Of a DNA stretch of 64,000 bases, positions 32,024 to 40,766 are shown piece after piece (within the stretch, counting starts at the first letter, position 1; each line of letters starts with the position of its first letter). The stretch is from the NCBI GenBank assembly GCA_016794505.1, contig JAEUJZ010000180.1, positions 1 to 64,000 of the forward strand, given 5' to 3'. The notes under the pieces are model-generated. The model did not search any database and was not told the DNA's origin. It saw only the letters and a program-made list of their open reading frames with translations. A program made the position numbers and the translations under genes. The DNA is from Myxococcales bacterium. Lineage in GTDB: Bacteria; Myxococcota_A; Polyangia; Palsa-1104; JAEUJZ01.

Positions 32024-33664
32024 GTGCCGCACGTACAGGTGAAACCAGAGACAAAGAGCCGCTTTGCGATCTTTCGTGTGGGCTTGGCGGATCGGCTCGC
32101 CCGCAGCAGTCGTGTGTTCCTGCTGACGCTGATCGTCTTGCTGGGCATCGAGATCCTGGTGGACTGGAACCAGACACTCGTCGAGATCAACGTCCTGCGT
32201 GACCAGATTCGCCTAAAAGGGGTCAGCTATGCCGGCCTGCTGGCGCGAGCCGCGGTGGAGCCCGTGGTGGCCGGCGATCAGCGAGCCCTTGTGCGCTTGG
32301 CCAGCGGCATTCTCGACGATGAGGATGCGATCTACGTCCGCATCACCGACCCACGTGGTCGGCTGATTTTCGAACAGATCGATCCCGAGTTCGCCAAGCA
32401 AGAGACCGCGCAGGGCCGTGCCCCATTCCCGCAGCGCTACGCGCACTTCTTGTCGCGCGATGCGCTGGGCGTCTCGCAAGATTTCGACGGATTTCGCCTG
32501 CGCTTGATCAACAGCCGCTATCGCGATCTGCCGCAGATCTGGAGCGACTTCGTCAATCAGCTCGCCGCGCGCTTTTCCCCACCGCTGTCACCGCCTGCGT
32601 CGCGGGCCCGCATCTTGTACCAAGATCGGCTGCGCGATGCGCAGCGTCGGCGCGACGACTCCACCACATGGGCGATCACGCCCGTGGAATATGAGGGAGA
32701 GGCGGCCGGTGCAGTCCTTGTCGCCTTCGACATGGCGCGGACCAATCGCGCGGTACGCAACAAGTACATAAAGGGCCTGGCCATCGTCTTGTTCTTTGTT
32801 GCGCTGATCGTGTTTCAGAATGTCGTCGGTCGACGCGACAAGCTGCGCCTGCTGGATCTGGAACAGCGCTATGCCCGTGCCAAGAGTGCGCTGCGGGCCG
32901 CGCTGCCGGTGCAGCCGCAGCAGGCACTCTCTGGCACGGACTTGCAGGTCTTGTGTGCGCTGGATCAGGCCCGCGGTCATGTCGATGGCTTGGTCTGGGA
33001 TGTCGCGGACGATGGCCAAGCGCTGTGGCTTTTGGCGGTGGATCCCGACGGAGATGGCATTGATGCGGCAGCCATCGGGCTGCATGTGCTTTCGACCTTC
33101 CGCAAGCGTCGACAGGCTGGCTTGCCCCTGGACTTGGAAGGCGAGATTCGCGCGCTGGGTGCGGCGACACGCGAGATTCCGTTGACTCGACCCATCGGCG
33201 TGCTGTTGGTACGCGTCGAGCGCAGCGGAGCCTTCTGTGGGCTGCACAGTGAATTCGTGCGGCTTTGCCAGGCCGATCTGCAAGCGGGGGTGCGCGGCAG
33301 CGCAACAAAGGCCGTGCTGGGTGAGCTGGCGTTTACCGATGAACAGAGCAGCAGCGAGAGCGATGCGAGCGGATCGCGCGACGAATCGTCGGTGCCATAT
33401 TCACCTGTGGGGGTGGTGGGGCCGCTGTTTCGCATCGAGGGCACGCTTGCGCAAGGTGAGACGCTGATCTGCGCCGCAGCGGGCCGCGGTGAGCGCCAAG
33501 CGCGCATCGATGTCGACGCCATCGCGCGGTACATGATTCGCAGTCGCGGCGCCGCGGGTCTGCGCATCGAGGACGTCGCCACGTGGGCGCGCGGCAAGCA
33601 TGTTGGCCTTGCAGAAAACGATCTGCTCATCTTGACCGTGCAGAGGCCCGCGGTCGCCGCATAG
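32024..33664 (+). CDS. Membrane sensor with degenerate SpoIIE/PP2C-like domain
   Basis: About 546 residues from a GTG at 32024 preceded by GAGGG; the frame is open from 31865 but the upstream part would cross the SDR promoter. The first transmembrane helix is near 30-46 (FLLTLIVLLGIEILV) and the second near 247-265 (GLAIVLFFVALIVFQNVV), enclosing a roughly 200-residue extracytoplasmic sensor (AAVEPVVAGDQRALVRLASG, IYVRITDPRGRLIFEQ), similar to Cache-type sensors. The cytoplasmic part resembles a SpoIIE-type phosphatase: HVDGLVWDVADDGQALWLLAVDPDGDGIDAAAIGLHV, but the usual GGD first metal motif reads HVDG, so activity is doubtful. Convergent with the kinase/receiver/cyclase gene. Role unknown. 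Confidence 0.65.
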   Translation: MPHVQVKPETKSRFAIFRVGLADRLARSSRVFLLTLIVLLGIEILVDWNQTLVEINVLRDQIRLKGVSYAGLLARAAVEPVVAGDQRALVRLASGILDDEDAIYVRITDPRGRLIFEQIDPEFAKQETAQGRAPFPQRYAHFLSRDALGVSQDFDGFRLRLINSRYRDLPQIWSDFVNQLAARFSPPLSPPASRARILYQDRLRDAQRRRDDSTTWAITPVEYEGEAAGAVLVAFDMARTNRAVRNKYIKGLAIVLFFVALIVFQNVVGRRDKLRLLDLEQRYARAKSALRAALPVQPQQALSGTDLQVLCALDQARGHVDGLVWDVADDGQALWLLAVDPDGDGIDAAAIGLHVLSTFRKRRQAGLPLDLEGEIRALGAATREIPLTRPIGVLLVRVERSGAFCGLHSEFVRLCQADLQAGVRGSATKAVLGELAFTDEQSSSESDASGSRDESSVPYSPVGVVGPLFRIEGTLAQGETLICAAAGRGERQARIDVDAIARYMIRSRGAAGLRIEDVATWARGKHVGLAENDLLILTVQRPAVAA

Positions 33665-33693
33665 CGCTTCGTGCCCGGCGTCTCTTGCTAGCG

Positions 33694-35991
33694 CTACGCG
33701 CTCTGTGGGCCTTGGTTGGGTTCGTCGATCTGGCTCATGCCGATGGTCTGCGATGCACTCGACGGCACGGCCCCTGCCGACGGTGCGGCGGTCTGCAAGC
33801 TCGATCCGTGTGGAGCCGTGAGCTCTAGGAACGTGCGTGAGGCGCTGCCGGGCTGAGTGGCGTCGCGCGAAACAGGGCGCACCGCAAAGTACTCGCTGGC
33901 GCAGCGCGCCAGATCTTCGCTGAGCAGGATCTGATCGATGGCTGCGTTGGAGCTGAGGACCAGCGCGCTCATCACCGGACCCCCAAGCACGGTAAAGTCC
34001 ATGCGACGCTGCGTCGGAGCGCCCACGCTGGCGGTATAGACATCGCCCAGGGCCGCGCCGATAGCCGCGCGGAACTGGCGGCGTTGGCTGAGCAGGGCAG
34101 GATTGATTGGGGCTTGGGCCATGCGCAGCCGATCCCGGATGGCGATGCATGCGGACAAGGCGCGCTCAGCATGGCTCTTGCCACGAAAGACCACCAGCGC
34201 CGCGTTGGCGATGAACTTCTCGACGATTCCGCCGCGCTCGTGAACCAGGGGCACCAAGCGATCGAAGGTCTCGTTCAGCGCGCGGGTCATTGCATCGGGT
34301 GGGTCGTCGAGAACGCCAGCCGCGCTGGCCTCGCCGCTGGGCGCGGTTCCGGCCAAGCTCGCCACTGGAGGAGAGACCGCGTCCACATCGATCAACACCG
34401 TCTCGCCCTCGACCACGTGATCTTGTGGATTGACGGGTCGCAGATCGACCACGATCACCGTTGCGTCATGGCGTTCGGTTGCCATGTGCTCGGTATCGCG
34501 AATGTTCAGCATCGGCTGCAGGCGCTCAAGCAGCGAGCGGCTGGCGAAGGTTCGAAGCAGCGAGTTTTCTTCTGCCCAGGCCACCGCTCGCCGCGTCGCC
34601 CCGACGTGCTTGGCGGTCTTGTCGATCGTTCGCTCTAGATCCTTCAGATCGATCGGCTTGGTCAGGAAATCAAAGGCCCCGCGGTTCATCGCTTCGCGAA
34701 TATTGCCCATGTCGCCATAGGCCGAGACGATGACCACGCGCACCAGCGGGTTGATCTCGGCAATGTGCCGCAGGAGCGTCAGGCCATCCATCGCCGGCAT
34801 GTTGATGTCTGACAGCACGACATCGACATCGGGGTTGCGGGTCAGTTGCTCGATCGCGACGAGCCCGTTTTCAGCGAACAGGAACTCGTATTGTTTGCGG
34901 CGGATGTGCTGACGAAAGCGCTGGCGGATGAGCACTTGCACATCTGGTTCGTCGTCGACAACAAGCACCTTGGTGCAGCGCTGGCCCACTTCCGCAAGGG
35001 CGGCAAAGGCACTGGCCAGCTCACGCGCCGACTGAAAGCGCTGCATGGGGTCGCGAGCCAGCGCCTTATCAAAAAAGGCATCAATGGTAGGGCCTAGCTC
35101 GGGGACATGCTTCGAGGGGGGCAGCGGGCTGAACGCCGGATCCGCCAAGCGCGCCATGATCTCAGAGACCGTGTTGCCGCTGATCGGATACTGACCCGTC
35201 AGCGAGCGATAGGCCACCACAGCCAGCGAGTACAGGTCACTGCGCTGATCGACCAGCGCGGGATTGTGCGCCTGCTCAGGGGACATATAAAGCGGCGTGC
35301 CTGCGCGCGTGTCATCGCTGCTGGAGTCGGTTGACGGTAGGTGCAGGGCCATCGTGCCTGAGGGCGCGCTCTCGGGCAGGCCTTGCATGATCTGACTGAT
35401 GGCTTGTGCGCCTTGGCCGGGGCGAGTGGTGTCGACAGATCCTTCGCTGCCGGCTCGCTGCGTGCTGCGTGCGGTGCCGCGCGAACCAGTCAGTCGACGC
35501 ATGGATGCGACGCCGAAGTCCAAGACCTTGACCACTTCGCGTCCGTCGCTGCGTGCCAGAAAAAGGTTGGCCGGCTTGAGATCGCGATGGATCAAGCCGG
35601 CGTGATGCGCAGCCCCCAAGGCCCGTGCGACTTGGCTGACCAAGTTGACGACGACCGGCAGGGCCAAGCGGCGCTCGCGACTGAGTCGCTGGTCCAGGTC
35701 TTCGCCGCTTAGGAGCTCCATGACGATAAACGGCACAGACTGACCGCTGTCGCGATCGATGCCGTAGTCATGTACCTGCACCACGTTGGGATGCTGAAGC
35801 TGCGCTGCTGCCCGTGCTTCCTGCGCGAAGCGACTGCGAACCAAGGGCGAGTCCGAGTGCTCGACGCGCATGAACTTGATGGCGACTTGACGGTGCAGCA
35901 TGGTGTCAAAAGCCACCCAGACGGTCCCCATGCCGCCCTTGCCGACGAGATGGTCAAGTCGATACCGGCCACTGACAAGCTGCTGCCGCAT
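33694..35991 (-). CDS. Ser/Thr kinase - receiver - degenerate class III cyclase fusion
   Basis: A 765-residue cytoplasmic protein. The kinase spans residues 9-335 (GKGGMG 17-22, Lys39 in VAIK, HRDLKPAN near 135, DFG near 158, YMSPEQ) with an insertion of about 70 residues between DFG and SPE. A receiver spans 342-455 (VLVVDDEPDVQVL; phospho-acceptor Asp395 in LSDINMPAMDG; LTKPID). Residues 505-715 match a class III nucleotide cyclase: first metal Asp516 is kept (VIVVDLRP), but the second metal Asp is Asn596 (EKFIANAALVVF) and the TVLGD.VN stretch reads TVLGGPVMSA. The cyclase domain is therefore probably inactive and regulatory. No transmembrane segment. It follows a five-helix membrane protein gene by 13 bases. 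Confidence 0.88.
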   Translation of the reverse strand: MRQQLVSGRYRLDHLVGKGGMGTVWVAFDTMLHRQVAIKFMRVEHSDSPLVRSRFAQEARAAAQLQHPNVVQVHDYGIDRDSGQSVPFIVMELLSGEDLDQRLSRERRLALPVVVNLVSQVARALGAAHHAGLIHRDLKPANLFLARSDGREVVKVLDFGVASMRRLTGSRGTARSTQRAGSEGSVDTTRPGQGAQAISQIMQGLPESAPSGTMALHLPSTDSSSDDTRAGTPLYMSPEQAHNPALVDQRSDLYSLAVVAYRSLTGQYPISGNTVSEIMARLADPAFSPLPPSKHVPELGPTIDAFFDKALARDPMQRFQSARELASAFAALAEVGQRCTKVLVVDDEPDVQVLIRQRFRQHIRRKQYEFLFAENGLVAIEQLTRNPDVDVVLSDINMPAMDGLTLLRHIAEINPLVRVVIVSAYGDMGNIREAMNRGAFDFLTKPIDLKDLERTIDKTAKHVGATRRAVAWAEENSLLRTFASRSLLERLQPMLNIRDTEHMATERHDATVIVVDLRPVNPQDHVVEGETVLIDVDAVSPPVASLAGTAPSGEASAAGVLDDPPDAMTRALNETFDRLVPLVHERGGIVEKFIANAALVVFRGKSHAERALSACIAIRDRLRMAQAPINPALLSQRRQFRAAIGAALGDVYTASVGAPTQRRMDFTVLGGPVMSALVLSSNAAIDQILLSEDLARCASEYFAVRPVSRDATQPGSASRTFLELTAPHGSSLQTAAPSAGAVPSSASQTIGMSQIDEPNQGPQSA

Positions 35992-36004
35992 TCCGCTCGC
36001 ACGA

Positions 36005-36565
36005 TTATATGCGAGGGACGGGACGCCGCAGAAGCAACATCACATGCAAGGCCGCGATGCCGATGGCAGGTACGCCGATGTACACGCCCACGAGCAGGAA
36101 CCACAGCGGCCGCGGACTGAGACTTGAAGCGGAAAGCAGCCAGTCACTCGTCGGTGCGGTGACAAACAAGGGCACCACGGCGCCAAAGCGCAGGCCCGCC
36201 ATCATGAAGTGCAGCAGGTATTCGAGCCCAGTGAGCCCGCCGAGATCGCGTCGGCTGGCCGGTTCGCACAGCACGTCAAAGAACTCAACGACCAAGCTCG
36301 ACAGAAACGTGGCAAGCGAAAGCCACAGCCACAGCCCATGTGGCTGCATCCAAAACAGCAGGAACACCTGGGGCACAAACAACACCACGTTGGCCGTGTG
36401 AAGCTGATGTTCCAAGCGCGACTGCGGGCGCTCGTGCAGTCGATACTTGTACAGGTGGTAGTACAGCCCATCGGTCGCGGCGATGGTGGTGAAGATCACC
36501 ATGCACACTGCGGCGGTGAACAAGGGAATTGAATCGAGCGCAGAGTTGATCGGCAACCACAACAC
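36005..36565 (-). CDS. Five-helix membrane protein with histidine-rich first loop
   Basis: About 186 residues from a GTG at 36565. The frame is open to 36778, but that extension overlaps the divergent MBL gene and looks non-coding. Five hydrophobic segments are visible (IPLFTAAVCMVIFTTIA; ANVVLFVPQVFLLFW; LWLSLATFLSSLVVEFF; EYLLHFMMAGLRFGAVV; LWFLLVGVYIGVPAIGIA). The loop after the first is YYHLYKYRLHERPQSRLEHQLHT, with four to five His residues and conserved-looking Arg/Glu, a pattern that could bind metal as in membrane hydroxylases. It lies 13 bases before the kinase-receiver-cyclase gene, so the two are probably co-expressed. Function not recognised; the start is uncertain. Confidence 0.62.
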   Translation of the reverse strand: MLWLPINSALDSIPLFTAAVCMVIFTTIAATDGLYYHLYKYRLHERPQSRLEHQLHTANVVLFVPQVFLLFWMQPHGLWLWLSLATFLSSLVVEFFDVLCEPASRRDLGGLTGLEYLLHFMMAGLRFGAVVPLFVTAPTSDWLLSASSLSPRPLWFLLVGVYIGVPAIGIAALHVMLLLRRPVPRI

Positions 36566-36718
36566 GACGCCGCGTGTGATACCACAACTTCGCAGAGCCG
36601 GTGCTGTAGACTGCGGGTGGCACAGCGGATCGGCACAAATTGCGCGCTCAACAGACGATGCCTGAACAACGCAATTGCATGCATGCGGCCACGCTTTCTC
36701 ACACTCGGGTGACGTGAG

Positions 36719-37552
36719 ATGCCCCGCGCGCCGATTGAGTCCATCGAGCCGTATGGCCGGGTCGTGGCGCTGCGCCAAGGTCGCCGTGTGATGGGGCTTC
36801 TGCCGCCTCTTATGGACGTTCGCTGTTACGCCGTCGATGGCCTGTTGATCGACAGTGGCCTAAACAGCTTCCGACGGCAGGTTCTTTCGTTTTGTCAGGC
36901 GCAGCGGATTGGTCAAGCGGTCTTGACGCATCACCACGAAGATCACAGCGGCAACGCGGCGACTTTGATGGCGCAGGATGTGCCGGTGCTGGCATCGGCT
37001 GCAACCTGTGAGCGCGTGGGACGCGGCTTTGCCCTGGCGCCGTATCAGCATGTGATGTGGGGGCAGGCGCCGCGAGCGCAGCCACGGCCGGTCGAGACGT
37101 GGCTAGAGACTGCGCACCACCGCTTCCAGATCCTGCCGGCACCAGGACACTGTGACGATCAGATCGTTCTGTTTGAGCCGCAGCAAGGCTGGCTGTTCAC
37201 GGGCGACGCGTTCCTGGGCGAGTTCGTGAAGAACTTTCGCCGCGACGAGGATTTTCAAAAGACGGTTGAGTCGCTGCGGCGGCTGTGCGCGCTGTCCTTT
37301 GATTCACTGTTCTGCGCGCACAAGCCGGTGCCGATGGGCGGCCAGCAGGCCTTGCAGCGAAAGCTGCAGCTTCTGCTCGATATCGAAGGCCAGGTGCAAG
37401 CGCTGCATCGGCGCGGGCTGCCGCTGCGACAGATCGCCGCGCAAGTCCTGGGGCCCGAGCGCTGGCTTTTGTATGCTTTTACGCTCGGCGACGTGTCCAA
37501 GTACAACTTGGTGCGGGCCATCCTGTTCGGGCCGCGCCCACGTCGACGCTGA
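36719..37552 (+). CDS. Metallo-beta-lactamase-fold hydrolase
   Basis: A 277-residue MBL-superfamily protein. After LLIDSGLNSFR it has the zinc motif THHHEDHSGN (H-x-H-x-D-H) near residue 71, a further His in PAPGHCDDQIVLF, Asp in LFTGDAFLG and a final His in FCAHKPVP, so both metal sites look complete. The C-terminal 70 residues (LQRKLQLLLDIEGQVQALHR; LRQIAAQVLG) are a helical domain seen in LACTB2-like and glyoxalase-II-like hydrolases. No signal peptide. It is divergent from the five-helix membrane protein gene. Likely a hydrolase of thioester, phosphodiester or RNA-type substrates; not more specific. Confidence 0.88.
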   Translation: MPRAPIESIEPYGRVVALRQGRRVMGLLPPLMDVRCYAVDGLLIDSGLNSFRRQVLSFCQAQRIGQAVLTHHHEDHSGNAATLMAQDVPVLASAATCERVGRGFALAPYQHVMWGQAPRAQPRPVETWLETAHHRFQILPAPGHCDDQIVLFEPQQGWLFTGDAFLGEFVKNFRRDEDFQKTVESLRRLCALSFDSLFCAHKPVPMGGQQALQRKLQLLLDIEGQVQALHRRGLPLRQIAAQVLGPERWLLYAFTLGDVSKYNLVRAILFGPRPRRR

Positions 37553-37582
37553 GCCATCAGGCCACGCCCAATTTCTAGTGGA

Positions 37583-37918
37583 CTACTGCACCGTGAGGCT
37601 GGCTTCGTTCGAATACTCTGAGACGCCAGAGCTAGAGGCCGCACGCACACGATAGCTGTACGTCGAGCCTGCCGTGACTTGGGAGTCGTGATAGACGGTG
37701 ATGTCGAAGGTCACGGTGAACTTTTTCACAAACGATCCACCGGGATCTTTGCGCTCGACCTGGAATTCATCTTCGGCCGTGGCGTGATCCATCCAGGTCA
37801 GGTGGGCGCCACCCCCAGAAGGCTTGACGGTCAAGTTGCTGGGGGCTCCCAGCGGCGCCGACGAGCCGCAACCGAGGGTGGTGGTAAACAGAACAGCCAA
37901 GGCGAGTAATGCTTTCAT
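37583..37918 (-). CDS. Fibronectin type III lipoprotein
   Basis: A 111-residue lipoprotein; CGGAGA precedes the ATG at 37918. Signal peptide MKALLALAVLFTTTLGCGSS with lipobox TLGC. The rest is one fibronectin type III domain: APSNLTVKPSGGGAHLTWMDHATAEDEFQVERK, then STYSYRVRAASSSGVSEYSNEASLTV. It begins 59 bases after the multicopper oxidase stop, in the same direction, and may be a binding or anchoring partner for it. Function otherwise unknown. Confidence 0.82.
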   Translation of the reverse strand: MKALLALAVLFTTTLGCGSSAPLGAPSNLTVKPSGGGAHLTWMDHATAEDEFQVERKDPGGSFVKKFTVTFDITVYHDSQVTAGSTYSYRVRAASSSGVSEYSNEASLTVQ

Positions 37919-37977
37919 TTGTCGTCTCCGATCTGCGCAAGAGGAACTGCGGAAGGGGTGAGTGGTTCGCGACACAC

Positions 37978-39378
37978 TCAATCAATGACAAGCTCGCCCA
38001 TCATGCCTCGCTCGGCGTGTTCCAGGATGTGGCAGTGGAACATCCAAGTTCCTGGTGGGTCGTACTGAACGGCGAGGCGTAGCTTGCGCCCGCGCGGCAC
38101 GTTGACAGTGTCCTTCCAGCCCCACTGCACCGACGGAGGCACGCCGTCGATCGACAACACCTGGAAGAACATGCCGTGCAGATGGAACGGATGATCCATC
38201 TCTGGGTTGGCTTCGATCTCCCAGATCTCTGTGCTGCCACGCGTCACATGCAGCGGCGTGTTCATCGGCCAGCGCTCGCCGTTGATCTGAAACGTTGCAC
38301 CGTTTACCGGGTCTTCGATCTCTTTGAGCACGAACGGTCGCACGGGCGTATTTTTGTGGACGCTGACACTGCTCGGAATCCGCAGCACCGTCGGCAGCGC
38401 AGCAGGTGGCGGGCCGGCAGGACCATAGACCACCTCGACGAGATCTTTGGGACCAGGGTCCTGCAGGTTGTGTCCACGATCGTAATAGATGTTCTGCAAC
38501 GCCAAGTGTCCAGCAGGTGGGCTCTCAAAGGTGACCAGCACGTCGTAGCGTTCACCCGGCGCGATCAGCAGCGTCTCGGTGACATAGGGAATGGGCAGCA
38601 GACCCCCATCCCAGCCGATGACATAGAAGCGATGACCCGGTAGGCGCAGGTTGAAATAACGACCATTGGCAACATTGACCAAGCGCCAGCGCTCTCGCGA
38701 TCCGCTCGGAACCTCGATGCGTCCTTCGCGCTGGCCGTTGACGAGCAGGACATTGCCCGGTCGTCCCAGCATGATGTCCAGCGGATCGACCGCTTCGTCG
38801 AGCTTGCCGCTGCCCAGGAGCTTCACGTCGTCGAGTACCAGATAGCGCTCGGCGGCGACAGAGATCGCTGGATCGCCCTGCACGATCAGCGGCGCGTACA
38901 AGCCCTTTTCGACTTGCTCCGGCGCGTTAATGTGCGGGTGGTACCAGAAGCTGCCCGCATCCTGCACAACGAAGCGATAGTCATAGGTACCGCCCGGCGG
39001 AATCTCGTGCTGCGATGACATCGAGCCATCGTGCGCGTTGGGGACGCGCAGCCCATGCCAGTGAACGGTCGTGGGGGCGGGCAGATCGTTTTGAAAGTGA
39101 ACGATCACCTGCTCACCCACCCGCGCTTGCAGCATGGGACCTGGCACCGTGCCGACGCTATCTGACCGAGCGCCGTCTCGATACGCCCAGACGTCAGCAA
39201 GCTTGCCGGGCAGATATTCTTTGCGCGCGGGCGATGCAATCAACCTCACCTCTGTGATCGCGGGATCGGGGTTGATATCGATCAGCGGCACATGACTTGG
39301 CAGCAGGTTGCGTGCGCTCTGACCCTCGCAACCTAACAAGACCACAGCGATGCAAAGCAAAAGAACCGGTCGCAACAT
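37978..39378 (-). CDS. Multicopper oxidase, lipoprotein type
   Basis: About 466 residues from the ATG at 39378, giving signal peptide MLRPVLLLCIAVVLLGCEG with lipobox VLLGC; an ATG 18 codons upstream (39432) is possible. All four copper-binding motifs are present: HWHG (TTVHWHGLRVP), HPH (FWYHPHINAP), HPFHLHG and HCHILEHAERGM, the last supplying the type 1 Cys, His and Met. Homologues oxidise cuprous copper, phenolics or metals with reduction of oxygen. Met residues near the C-terminus are few, so a CueO-like copper oxidase is not certain. It is followed by the FN3 lipoprotein and preceded by an unknown membrane-anchored protein gene 120 bases upstream. Confidence 0.92.
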   Translation of the reverse strand: MLRPVLLLCIAVVLLGCEGQSARNLLPSHVPLIDINPDPAITEVRLIASPARKEYLPGKLADVWAYRDGARSDSVGTVPGPMLQARVGEQVIVHFQNDLPAPTTVHWHGLRVPNAHDGSMSSQHEIPPGGTYDYRFVVQDAGSFWYHPHINAPEQVEKGLYAPLIVQGDPAISVAAERYLVLDDVKLLGSGKLDEAVDPLDIMLGRPGNVLLVNGQREGRIEVPSGSRERWRLVNVANGRYFNLRLPGHRFYVIGWDGGLLPIPYVTETLLIAPGERYDVLVTFESPPAGHLALQNIYYDRGHNLQDPGPKDLVEVVYGPAGPPPAALPTVLRIPSSVSVHKNTPVRPFVLKEIEDPVNGATFQINGERWPMNTPLHVTRGSTEIWEIEANPEMDHPFHLHGMFFQVLSIDGVPPSVQWGWKDTVNVPRGRKLRLAVQYDPPGTWMFHCHILEHAERGMMGELVID

Positions 39379-39498
39379 TCGCAGTCTCAGCGTCGAAGGG
39401 ATGTCTTCCGTCAAGGTCAGCCTCTCACTCATCCTGGCATGCTTCGCTTGGTTCTCTCTAGCTCGGTGTTGCGCGGGAGGCGTCCGCAGACTTGGGAA

Positions 39499-40122
39499 TC
39501 AGCCCGAGGCCGGCAGGATGTCTAGCTCGGCCAGCGTGTGCTCGTGTCCGGCGTACCAGGCATCGCTGTCGGCTTGCTTCAACCAAGCCAGGCGATATGG
39601 GCCGCTGCTTTGATACAGAACCACGCGGCAGTCCTGGTGGTCATCGTGGCCGCGGCTGGGTTGTGAGCGCACCAGACCACGCCAGTCCACGTGCTGTGTA
39701 TACGTTCGCTCAGCATGTACGATCTCGCGGGCTGGCTCGATCCCTGCGGTGATGGGGCGCTGCTCGGGGGGCACGTGCTCAAGCAGCCACACGCGCTGCT
39801 CGGCCGCGATGGACGGATCTGCCAAGACCAGCAGCAGCGCCTGCTGTGCTTCCGAGCCACCGTCGAGTTGACACCATCGTGCAATCGGCGCCCCGCGCGA
39901 CGGCTGCTGCACGCGTTCGATCAGCCAGTCCTGCGCTGGGCGTCCGGGTCGTGCGCCTTGGCAGAGGACGGCGTTTGGGCGCAGCGCCTGCATGGCCTCG
40001 TCTTTCTGCGTCGGCAAGGCCGGCTGCTTGTTGCCCTTGGTACGCTGACGGCGCCTGTGCCAAAGCCAGCTTGTCATGCTGCACAGCGCAACCAACAGCA
40101 AGGCATCTGCGCCCAGGCTCAT
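39499..40122 (-). CDS. Hypothetical protein with N-terminal membrane anchor
   Basis: A 207-residue protein. GAGG lies before the ATG at 40122; the frame runs open to 40548 but that part overlaps the opposite YbaK gene. One hydrophobic helix (SLGADALLLVALCSMTSWLW) is followed by a basic stretch (HRRRQRTKGNKQ), so the rest is probably cytoplasmic. The body is polar (QDWLIERVQQPSRGAPIARWCQLDG; LLVLADPSIAAEQRVWLLEHVPPEQRP; RLAWLKQADSDAWYAGHEHTL). No motif is recognised. It is upstream of the multicopper oxidase by 120 bases and may or may not share its transcript. Confidence 0.6.
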   Translation of the reverse strand: MSLGADALLLVALCSMTSWLWHRRRQRTKGNKQPALPTQKDEAMQALRPNAVLCQGARPGRPAQDWLIERVQQPSRGAPIARWCQLDGGSEAQQALLLVLADPSIAAEQRVWLLEHVPPEQRPITAGIEPAREIVHAERTYTQHVDWRGLVRSQPSRGHDDHQDCRVVLYQSSGPYRLAWLKQADSDAWYAGHEHTLAELDILPASG

Positions 40123-40254
40123 CGTGAACCTCACAGTACCGCGGCTGTGATCTTGCTTGTGGCAAAACCCAGTGTTACGCGAAGCCGCGTCGGCGCGAAG
40201 GGTCGTCGACTTAAACAGGCGCACGGCCTGCGCTTGCCAATGACGGATGGTCCC

Positions 40255-40755
40255 ATGGCAAAAGAAAAGTTCCCGGTTACGCCTGCGGTGCGCGTCTTGC
40301 GTCAGCACGCCATCGCGTATGGCGAGCACATGTACGAGTATGAAGAGCACGGCGGCACGCGCGTAAGTGCGCAGGCGCTCGGCGTTTCCGAGCACATCGT
40401 CATCAAGACCTTGGTCATGCAAGACGAACAAGGCCAAGTGCTGCTGGTCTTGATGCACGGAGATCGCGAGGTCTCGACGCAGGCGCTGGCTCGTCAGTTG
40501 AATCGGCGCGCGATCAGCCCGTGCAAGCCCGAGGTGGCCAGCAAGCACACGGGATATGTCTTTGGCGGCACGTCTCCCTTTGGTCTGCGCAGTGCGCTGC
40601 CGATCTATGTCGAAGCGAGCGTCCTTGATCTTCCGCGCATCTACATCAACGGCGGCAAGCGCGGCTGCTTGGTCTCGCTGGCGTCGCAGGACTTGGTGCG
40701 CGTGCTGTCGCCCATTCCGGTGCGTGTGGCGACGACGAAGACCGGCGTCGCGTGA
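40255..40755 (+). CDS. YbaK/EbsC-family aminoacyl-tRNA deacylase
   Basis: A 166-residue YbaK/ProX-type protein. The ATG at 40255 follows GGATGG; an in-frame ATG five codons upstream is an alternative. Family motifs: VLRQHAIAYGEHMYEYEEH, GVSEHIVIKTLVMQDEQGQVLLVLMHGDREVS, the conserved Lys in IKTLV, AISPCKPEVASKHTGYVFGGTSPFGLRSALPIYVEASVLDLPRIYINGG in outline. Homologues remove mischarged Cys from tRNA-Pro (YbaK) or Ala from tRNA-Pro (ProXp-ala). It is 11 bases upstream of the radical SAM gene, an unusual partner. Family secure; exact tRNA specificity not. Confidence 0.9.
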   Translation: MAKEKFPVTPAVRVLRQHAIAYGEHMYEYEEHGGTRVSAQALGVSEHIVIKTLVMQDEQGQVLLVLMHGDREVSTQALARQLNRRAISPCKPEVASKHTGYVFGGTSPFGLRSALPIYVEASVLDLPRIYINGGKRGCLVSLASQDLVRVLSPIPVRVATTKTGVA

Positions 40756-40766
40756 TAGGATGCCGC

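Noticed and set aside
39691..40254. In-frame N-terminal extension of the YbaK-like protein
   Set aside because: It is antisense to the hypothetical protein at 39499-40122 and lies outside the known length of YbaK proteins.
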